DNA from: Pseudoalteromonas rubra
Lineage (GTDB): Bacteria > Pseudomonadota > Gammaproteobacteria > Enterobacterales > Alteromonadaceae
NCBI RefSeq assembly: GCF_001482385.1
Contig: NZ_CP013611.1
Coordinates: forward strand, 806,001-870,000
DNA: 64,000 nucleotides
Direction: 5' to 3'
This document shows positions 58,034-64,000 of this stretch, piece after piece (position 1 is the stretch's first letter; the number at the start of each line of letters is the position of its first letter). A program made the position numbers and the translations under genes. The notes under the pieces were generated by a model that did not search any database, was not told the origin of the DNA, and worked only from the letters and a program-made list of their open reading frames with translations.

Positions 58034-59143
58034 CTAACGCTTATCTAACACCTCTATCATGGCCTCAGCCACCGCCACTGAAGACAAATAGTTTTGTCCG
58101 GTGATCAATCTGCCGTCGATTTCAACAAATGGTTTGTTCCGTTCACCATGCAAAAACTCGCCTCCTCTGGCCTTTACTCGCTCACCGATAAAGAATGGGA
58201 ACGCCTTAAGATACGGTGCGCCCTGTCGCTCAAAAGATTCCGGATAGCCACTAACACGTTTATTGGCCACCAAATACGCACCCGACTTCAGTTTTAAATT
58301 CACAATACCAGCGGTGCCATGACAGACCGCGGAAATAATGCCATTATTTTGCTCGTACACCGCCATCGCAATCGCCTGGATCTGAGGGTGCTCAGCAACT
58401 TCGTACATGGCATTACTTCCTCCAACATAATGCACAGCATGATATTGTGACGCATCGACCTGCTCCGGTGCCAGACTATGACCAATTGCATACATGAATT
58501 CAGGGTCGTACAAATACTGTTTGTGGATCGGCACAGACGTATTCACGTACGCCAGGCTCAATGCTCCCCCTCGAGTACTCATAAAATCCACCGTATATCC
58601 GGCTTTGATAAACGTGTCATAGGCGTACACAAGCTCAGAAAAGCTGGTTCCGGCCGGCAGTTCTGTGTCGCCGTGAAAGCTGGCACTCGATGCAATAAAG
58701 AGGATTTTTTTACTTTTATACTGAGTACTTTTATCCGTCGCAGTTTTGCTGACGATCTGCCATTTCCCGGCTATCTGCTTTAGCAGGATATGATCAACAT
58801 AGGTCTTGTAAGGAGGCGCTACTGTGATTTTTAGCCGCGCCATGGCGATGTCACCATCAATTTTCAGCGAAAGTACTTTGCCCCGACGTTGTTTATCACT
58901 TTGACGATTAAACCAGTTTGCATACTGCTCGGCTGTCACCGTCCAGAACGGTTTAGTATCATGGGACAGCAACAGCTGGGCTTGCGAATGAAATGCGTTT
59001 TTGATGCGCGCAGGGTCACTCTCGCGTGTCCCCTGTAAGTAGTCATTTAAAGCTTGTAAGAGACCCGCTTTATCCGACGCCATACTATGTCCAGAGCTTA
59101 TTAAACATAGCAAAATCAGGACGTATTTAAGACAGGTTTTCAT
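58034..59143 (-). CDS. Exported NTF2-like / DJ-1-PfpI fusion protein
   Basis: 369 residues from ATG 59143 (GGAG upstream). After a signal peptide (about 1-22) comes an NTF2/lumazine-binding-like domain (about 25-138) with DYLQGTRESDPARIKNAFH. The C-terminal part (about 145-365) is a DJ-1/PfpI domain with nucleophile elbow SAVCHGTAG (Cys274) and ILFIASSASFHGD. DJ-1 proteins handle glyoxals or act as chaperones; the NTF2 part may bind a small molecule. Its AraC neighbour, divergent in function but same strand, may control it. Confidence 0.82.
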   Translation of the reverse strand: MKTCLKYVLILLCLISSGHSMASDKAGLLQALNDYLQGTRESDPARIKNAFHSQAQLLLSHDTKPFWTVTAEQYANWFNRQSDKQRRGKVLSLKIDGDIAMARLKITVAPPYKTYVDHILLKQIAGKWQIVSKTATDKSTQYKSKKILFIASSASFHGDTELPAGTSFSELVYAYDTFIKAGYTVDFMSTRGGALSLAYVNTSVPIHKQYLYDPEFMYAIGHSLAPEQVDASQYHAVHYVGGSNAMYEVAEHPQIQAIAMAVYEQNNGIISAVCHGTAGIVNLKLKSGAYLVANKRVSGYPESFERQGAPYLKAFPFFIGERVKARGGEFLHGERNKPFVEIDGRLITGQNYLSSVAVAEAMIEVLDKR

Positions 59144-59224
59144 GGTGTTTCTCCGGTTAACGAATTTCACCTCACCTTAAAACATAACCTTATAAAACAA
59201 GCTCCTGAATTATAATTTAGGTAT

Positions 59225-60253
59225 TCAGCATGATAATTTGCGAGTCTGTTGCGCGCGAAACTGACTCGGGGTTTGACCTGCGTATTTCTTAAATGCGGTG
59301 TAAAATGTCGAGCTGGCATTGAAGCCACATAATTCTGCAAGGTGTTCCATCGTCAGGCTTTGCTCTTGCAGCAAAAGTGACTGAGCATGCTGTACCCTGT
59401 AACGATTAATAAATTGATTAAAGTTACAACCATAATGCTGATTTAAAAACTGTGACAACTTGGTGTGACTGACACCTAAACGTTTGGCCAATCTGGGTAA
59501 TGACATACCTGGGTCGGTAAACAACAATTCTTCATCGAACAGTTGAGTTAATTTGGTTGATAGTTCATGGCTCTGCTGCGGTGATATCGTCTGCGCCGCG
59601 TACTTCTCTTTTGTTCGGCTTCCCCCCGAATAGACCACGATACTCAGATACAACACCATGGAAAATGACAGTGCCCCCATGATGTAAGACGTGTAAGCCG
59701 CAGTATAATAAGCAAACCAGATCAGCCAACCGCCACCCAACACAACAACGTGCAGATCGCGCCAGTTTGGCGTGTTTTGTCTTGACCATAAGTCGACCAA
59801 TTTATGCCGATACAACCAACTTGCCGCTATTAAATACCCAAACCAGGCATAACCTGAACCTCTGTATATCCAGATTTGCCAAAGCTCCAGATTGCTATGA
59901 TAAGGATAGACCGCACCAGTGAAGGCAACCACAAGCACCCAGCCTGCAAAATGCCATCGCAATATTGGGCTATTTTTGTTTGGGTTAAGATGACACGCAC
60001 AAAAAGAAAACAAGCTTGGACCAATCAGGCAGCATGCACTGAGCCCCAGTTGTAAAATGTCTTTACTGAGTCCGGGGCTAAAATAAAAAGCAATCGATTT
60101 GCCAATGCGAATACTCAGCATCAGCAATAGCAGGGATAACCAGGGAGCCCCCGTTATCTCACGTCGCTTGTAATAAATCCATGCGGCAAGTAAAACCCCG
60201 TTAAATGCACCCAGCGAGGCAAAGAAGAACAAAAAGTAGCGTGAGAATTCCAT
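59225..60253 (-). CDS. Membrane-bound AraC-family regulator
   Basis: 342 residues. Seven membrane helices fill residues about 5-225 (starting FLFFFASLGAFNGVLLAAWIYY). The C-terminal AraC HTH (about 240-340) has MSLPRLAKRLGVSHTKLSQFLNQHYGCNFNQFINRYRVQHAQ and TMEHLAELCGFNASSTFYTAFKKYAGQTPSQFR. Such 7TM-AraC proteins sense membrane or envelope signals. Upstream of the DJ-1 fusion gene (81-base gap) and plausibly co-transcribed or controlling it. Confidence 0.85.
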   Translation of the reverse strand: MEFSRYFLFFFASLGAFNGVLLAAWIYYKRREITGAPWLSLLLLMLSIRIGKSIAFYFSPGLSKDILQLGLSACCLIGPSLFSFCACHLNPNKNSPILRWHFAGWVLVVAFTGAVYPYHSNLELWQIWIYRGSGYAWFGYLIAASWLYRHKLVDLWSRQNTPNWRDLHVVVLGGGWLIWFAYYTAAYTSYIMGALSFSMVLYLSIVVYSGGSRTKEKYAAQTISPQQSHELSTKLTQLFDEELLFTDPGMSLPRLAKRLGVSHTKLSQFLNQHYGCNFNQFINRYRVQHAQSLLLQEQSLTMEHLAELCGFNASSTFYTAFKKYAGQTPSQFRAQQTRKLSC

Positions 60254-60346
60254 TATTATGATTATTAGGCCACAGACCCTGCCACTATCGCATATCAACC
60301 AGACAACGCCAAGGATACACTTCTTTGAGTCACAACAATGCGTGCT

Positions 60347-61141
60347 CTAGACAGAGTCGTGTTCACGCTCAATAACCTGGATGGTTCTCTCTATAAACCG
60401 CTGATAGGCTTTTTGTGGCAAAAATGGCGATTTACCCGAGAGATTAAACCGCTCAACAAGGTCAATCACCTTTTTGTTTGTCATAATCTGCTCTACGCTT
60501 AGCCCTTGAATGCTCAGTAAACGGATGGTATCCACCCATTCGAGAGTGTTTTTTCTGAACTTTCGCAGCGAGGCTTTATCCTTAGCAGCCCCATGCCCTG
60601 GAACCACCAGGCTCTGCTCATCACCCATTCTTAAAACTGTGTCTATCGCATTGTTGAAGCCTGCAACACCGCCTGCATAAAAGGTAGGATGCCAGCTGGT
60701 ATCGAACACATCGCCGACAAATATGGTATTGCTCGGCTTGTGATAGTAGATGTTATCTGTCGTGGTATGAGACTTCACGACTCGATGAGAAATCCCTTGT
60801 ATACTGCTTTCGCCCACCACTAATTGAACGCCCTGGCTGGTAAAAAACGCATTACCACCGGAATGATCGTCATGAGCATGTGTATTTAGAATATGCGTGA
60901 TCGGTTTGTGATGAATTTCCTTAATCACTTTTTCCAACTCAGCTAAATGTGCTTTGCCTGGCATAGGGTCGATTAAAACCAAACCATTGGGTGTCTCAAC
61001 AAGGCCGATATTCGTACCGTAGTCTTTGCCTGATAGAATGTGTAAGTGCTGCGACACTGCTTGCACCTGAATGTTGGCACTCAGTGCAGCAGCACTCGTT
61101 AGGCTCAACACAAAAAGCCATAGGGCTTTTAATAAATTCAA
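60347..61141 (-). CDS. Exported metallo-beta-lactamase-fold hydrolase
   Basis: 264 residues, signal peptide about 1-22. The metal site motif is HAHDDH (His88, His90, Asp92, His93), with GKDYGTNIGLVETPNGLVLIDP before it, IFVGDVFDTSW and VVPGHGA later. A subclass B1/B2-like layout but without a recognised lactamase signature; a periplasmic lactonase or general hydrolase is as likely. No linked resistance genes. Confidence 0.82.
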   Translation of the reverse strand: MNLLKALWLFVLSLTSAAALSANIQVQAVSQHLHILSGKDYGTNIGLVETPNGLVLIDPMPGKAHLAELEKVIKEIHHKPITHILNTHAHDDHSGGNAFFTSQGVQLVVGESSIQGISHRVVKSHTTTDNIYYHKPSNTIFVGDVFDTSWHPTFYAGGVAGFNNAIDTVLRMGDEQSLVVPGHGAAKDKASLRKFRKNTLEWVDTIRLLSIQGLSVEQIMTNKKVIDLVERFNLSGKSPFLPQKAYQRFIERTIQVIEREHDSV

Positions 61142-61258
61142 AATCGCTCCTTTTTTGATGTTGTATTATAAAAAAGCAAAACACATTCACTTGAAAACTC
61201 GCTCATAGCTCCGCCTACCTCAGGCGAAACCTGATCTACTCTATGAGGCGCACGGGCC

Positions 61259-61633
61259 TCACTGTGTTTTACGCTGGCCCGACTGTGCTATCACCAAAGT
61301 GTCACCACGACTAACAACCTCAACAGAGGCGCCCTTCAGTATCACACCTATTGAATCTCCTTTTTCTGCGTAGGTTAGTAACTCCCTTGGGCGCTCTAAG
61401 CCAATAATTGTGACATCCAGCACAGCGCCACTTTTTGTAATCACCTGTGCAGAGTCACCATCGTTCACAGAACCGCTTGTCACCGTACCTGTAACATAGA
61501 TCCCCCTGCCAATCAGGGTTGCGACACTTTCAATTGGTAATTCAAATGATGCGGCATACAACTTGTGACTAAAGCTGATTGTACTCAGTAACCCAATCAA
61601 TAAAAACACTCTGGAAAACAAAGATAAACTCAT
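61259..61633 (-). CDS. Exported EF-Tu domain-2-like protein
   Basis: 124 residues from ATG 61633 (GAGGT upstream). A signal peptide (about 1-23, ending LYA) precedes one translation-factor barrel: PIESVATLIGRGIYVTGTVT, SGSVNDGDSAQVI, IIGLERPRELLTYAEKGDSIGVILKG, VVSRGDTLVIA. That is the EF-Tu domain 2 pattern (GRGxVVTGxVxxGxxxxGD ... AGDNVGxLLRG ... RGxVL) with no GTPase domain. Its role outside the cytoplasm is unknown. Confidence 0.78.
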   Translation of the reverse strand: MSLSLFSRVFLLIGLLSTISFSHKLYAASFELPIESVATLIGRGIYVTGTVTSGSVNDGDSAQVITKSGAVLDVTIIGLERPRELLTYAEKGDSIGVILKGASVEVVSRGDTLVIAQSGQRKTQ

Positions 61634-61933
61634 CAATACCTCTGGTTGATTCAAAATAACGTGTAAGGCAAGCGTTTTAGTGTGTAATGCTTATAGCAAA
61701 ACCTCTACACAACACCTTCAAGCTTATATAACCAACAAATACAAATTTTCACACACGCCTAATCTGAGGAGTTGATTCTACAACGCTTTGAACGTATCAA
61801 ACAATGTACCTGTAAAATATTCCCCCCGTTGAGCAATTCTGCCCAGCGACATTATTTTTTTCACCTTTTTGATGCAAACTCCATATTACCTGCGTATATT
61901 GTTCTGTCCTGATTATTTGAAGTAAAGATCCTT

Positions 61934-63004
61934 ATGCGCAGTTGCCTATTCTTAACCTTACTGGCCCCTTTTTTCGCAAACTCAGCCGCTATGCAGATCG
62001 AGTATTTAGATGAATTTATTGTTCCGGCTGATCTACGCGTCGACGGAGACAAAGTCGGTGGGTTATCTAGCATTGAATACACCAATGGACGCTATTTATT
62101 AATCGCCGATGATTCTAAAAAGCCACGCTATTTCCAGGCAAATATTGCGATTAAAGGTCAAAAAATTGAACAGGTTCAGTTCGAAAAATCCCTACCGCTG
62201 GTTAACAAACAAACCAACTCGGGTGTTGTTGATCCCGAAAGCCTTCGAATAGCGCCGAATGGCAAGGACATCATTTGGACCAGTGAAGGCAGCATTAAAT
62301 ATAAGCATGCACCGGCTATCTTCATGCAAACCGAACAAGGTCTGGTTGACTTTACACTGCCAAAAATGTTCGAGATCAGTAAGACAAGCGGGCCCAGACA
62401 TAATGCCGTCTTTGAAGGACTCACTGTCGCACACTCAGGCAAAGGTATTTGGGTGTCTGCGGAAGGAGCACTCAAGCAAGATGGTGAAGAATCCAATATT
62501 GAGCACGGTAGCCTGGTCCGCATTTCCTATTTTGATTTTGCCTCAAAGAGTATGCAAAAACAGTTCGCCTACTACCTGGAACCTATGGTAAATCGCCCGG
62601 AGGCAAAACCCGATGCGTTTCGCACTACCGGCCTGGTCGAGATATTACAGGTAAATGAACATCAATTGCTCACCATGGAGCGTTCATACACGGCGGGTAT
62701 ATCAGACGGCGGGAACGACGTTAGCATCTACCTCGTTGATTTTAAAAATGTAACCGATACAAGCCAAGTGGCCTCGCTCAACCAGCAATCCGTTCGCCCT
62801 GCCCGTAAAACCTTGCTGTTAGACATGGCCAGCATTAAACAACAACTGGGCTCAAAACACATTGATAACCTGGAGGGCATGACTTTTGGCCCCCGGCTTG
62901 CCAATGGCAATATGAGCCTGCTCATGGTGTCTGATGATAATTTCAACGTACATGGCAAGCAGCTGAGTCAGATCCTGTTGTTCGAGGTTAAAACAGGTAA
63001 ATAA
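61934..63004 (+). CDS. Exported esterase-like (phytase-like propeller) protein
   Basis: 356 residues with a signal peptide (about 1-19). VGGLSSIEYTNGRYLLIADDSKKPRYFQ, VDPESLRIAPNGKDIIWTSEG, AVFEGLTVAHSGKGIWVSAEGAL and HIDNLEGMTFGPRLANG form the repeated E/D-containing motifs of the esterase-like activity of phytase family (PF13449). It is periplasmic or outer-membrane associated; substrate unknown. Confidence 0.82.
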   Translation: MRSCLFLTLLAPFFANSAAMQIEYLDEFIVPADLRVDGDKVGGLSSIEYTNGRYLLIADDSKKPRYFQANIAIKGQKIEQVQFEKSLPLVNKQTNSGVVDPESLRIAPNGKDIIWTSEGSIKYKHAPAIFMQTEQGLVDFTLPKMFEISKTSGPRHNAVFEGLTVAHSGKGIWVSAEGALKQDGEESNIEHGSLVRISYFDFASKSMQKQFAYYLEPMVNRPEAKPDAFRTTGLVEILQVNEHQLLTMERSYTAGISDGGNDVSIYLVDFKNVTDTSQVASLNQQSVRPARKTLLLDMASIKQQLGSKHIDNLEGMTFGPRLANGNMSLLMVSDDNFNVHGKQLSQILLFEVKTGK

Positions 63005-63076
63005 AAGCGTCAGCAAAATAAATGCGCTAATCCTTGCCCTTTGAAAATCTGAGTATGACACGACTTTATGGGTAAA

Positions 63077-63104
63077 AAAGCCCCAGCAAACGGCACGGGG
63101 CTTT
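63077..63104 (-). terminator. Terminator
   Basis: AAAGCCCC and GGGGCTTT form an 8-base stem with a 12-base loop. On the minus strand it is followed by TTT, better suited to the GH92 gene than to the phytase-like gene, and may serve both. Confidence 0.65.
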
Positions 63105-63126
63105 AATAGGGAATGTTCTTTATTAG

Positions 63127-63148
63127 CCAGAGGCACGCTTGCCTCTGG
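63127..63148. terminator. Second hairpin between convergent genes
   Basis: A perfect 9-base stem CCAGAGGCA / TGCCTCTGG with a 4-base loop, 30 bases after the GH92 stop. No T run. Confidence 0.45.
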
Positions 63149-63177
63149 TCAAGTTTACAACCTTATTCGCCCTGCAG

Positions 63178-64000
63178 TTATTGAACAGAAGGCGCATAGC
63201 TCGGTGGCCTGTGCTCAGCAGCCCCTCCAAACGCTTTGTTAGGCGCTTCACTCAACGAAAAATCCAAAGTGACAGGCTGGTTAATATAGGTTTCATCAAT
63301 CCAACTGTTCAGACTGGCTTTACCATTGACCTTAAGCGCATCAATATAAATATGCGTGTCTGATGCTTGCGGTGCGTTCAACGTCAGGTTGCCAATGCTA
63401 GCACGTTTAAACTGAGGACTGGACAAAACCAGATCGGCACGGCCCGGGTATTTAGGGTAAAGTCCCAGACTACTGAACACATACCAAGAAGACATCTGAC
63501 CCAGATCGTCCTGACCTGGAATACCATCTGGCGCATCCAGCCATAACTGCTTCATGGTCTCGCGTACCGTTTGCTGTGTTTTATATGCCTCTGAGGTATG
63601 AAGATACATCCAGGGTGACAAAATGGATGGCTGATTTGAGACATCTGAAAACTCCGCTGAATCACGATACAACACCCAGGTACCATCTGGTTTGCGGAAA
63701 TGGCTGTCCAGCCTTTGGACCATGGCTTTGTCACCGCCCAGGGTTTTTGCCAGTCCTGCCCCATCATGCGGGATCATCCATAAATACTGAGCCGGGCTGC
63801 CTTCGACAAATAGATGACCAGAAAACGGGTCAAACTCGTCTTTCCAGCTGCCATCTTTGTTACGCCCCTGAATATAGCCCAGCGACTCAGTGGCAGACGG
63901 GTTGTAGAGATTGCGCCAGTATCCTGCCTCATTCACAAAACGCGAAGCGTCATCATGCTTACCCAGGCGTACTGCCAGCTGAGACAAGGAGAAATAGCTT
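63178..64000 (-). CDS. GH92 alpha-mannosidase, C-terminal part (runs off the right edge)
   Basis: The frame is open to base 64000 (274 codons seen, ending SYFSLSQLAVRLGKHDDA at the edge). YWRNLYNPSATESLGYIQGRNKDGSWKDEFDPF, FVEGSPAQYLWMIPHD, GIPGQDDLGQMSSWYVFSSLGLYPKYPG and IGNLTLNAPQASDTHIYIDALKVNGK are the strongly conserved C-terminal blocks of family 92 exo-alpha-mannosidases. GQDD...SSWYVF contains the catalytic acidic residues. It would release mannose from glycans outside the cytoplasm; the N-terminus and signal are outside the window. Confidence 0.9.
   Translation of the reverse strand, partial: SYFSLSQLAVRLGKHDDASRFVNEAGYWRNLYNPSATESLGYIQGRNKDGSWKDEFDPFSGHLFVEGSPAQYLWMIPHDGAGLAKTLGGDKAMVQRLDSHFRKPDGTWVLYRDSAEFSDVSNQPSILSPWMYLHTSEAYKTQQTVRETMKQLWLDAPDGIPGQDDLGQMSSWYVFSSLGLYPKYPGRADLVLSSPQFKRASIGNLTLNAPQASDTHIYIDALKVNGKASLNSWIDETYINQPVTLDFSLSEAPNKAFGGAAEHRPPSYAPSVQ

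Overview
The window looks like a chromosomal segment of a marine gammaproteobacterium of the Alteromonadales, most likely Pseudoalteromonas or a close relative. This is an inference from gene content: large TonB receptor, DcaP-type porin, GH92 mannosidase, DUF6435 protein, long AcnB, many secreted proteins, and an integron-type cassette array. No rRNA, tRNA or CRISPR array was seen.

Layout. 1-6.8 kb: the 5' part of a flavin amine oxidase, a 1379-residue periplasmic-propeller hybrid histidine kinase, and a berberine-bridge-type FAD oxidoreductase. 6.86-16.14 kb: an array of attC-like sites separating single minus-strand genes (ADP-ribosylglycohydrolase, DUF3291, serine hydrolase, VanZ-like, several unknowns) with no integrase gene, i.e. 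a CALIN. It has been invaded by a complete IS10-group element, a decayed relative of it and an IS21 remnant, and it contains an exact 762-bp cassette duplication. 16.6-22.4 kb: acnB and a two-gene unit of a PEP-CTERM/FeeM-type acyltransferase plus an E1-nitroreductase fusion (Rv1355c-like). 23-32.4 kb: TonB receptor, an M24 peptidase with an in-frame amber, and a divergent FHA-HTH / Ser-Thr kinase-TPR pair. 32.6-39.1 kb: a GH18-like protein lacking catalytic residues, an ACT-domain protein, a broken NtrC/AraC hybrid regulator, and a porin / solute-binding protein / DAACS symporter operon.

39.1-47 kb is a run of nine minus-strand genes. It starts with an Mla-like lipid-transport module (permease, ATPase with missing catalytic residues, MCE protein, TPR lipoprotein). 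It continues into a GH19 lysozyme / lamin-tail / four-helix membrane protein unit and two genes of unknown function. 47-55.3 kb: a second DAACS symporter, a frameshifted TonB-C protein, DUF6435, a phosphatidylserine-decarboxylase-like gene with an in-frame amber, an IS5-family fragment abutting a gene that has lost its 5' end, and a possible beta-barrel protein. 55.3-64 kb: mostly exported proteins (CHAT-type protease, DJ-1 fusion, metallo-beta-lactamase-fold hydrolase, an exported EF-Tu domain-2 protein, phytase-like esterase, GH92 mannosidase) and a membrane-bound AraC regulator.

A recurrent theme is gene decay. Two genes carry in-frame TAG codons, two have single-base homopolymer frameshifts, one has an out-of-frame deletion, and several are truncated by IS activity. 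The reading-frame repairs proposed here rest on matching the downstream frame to the known family, not on alignments. The strongest candidates for something undescribed are the attC-targeting IS10-like element, the acyltransferase/E1-nitroreductase pair, and the GH19/lamin-tail/membrane operon next to an Mla module with a crippled ATPase.
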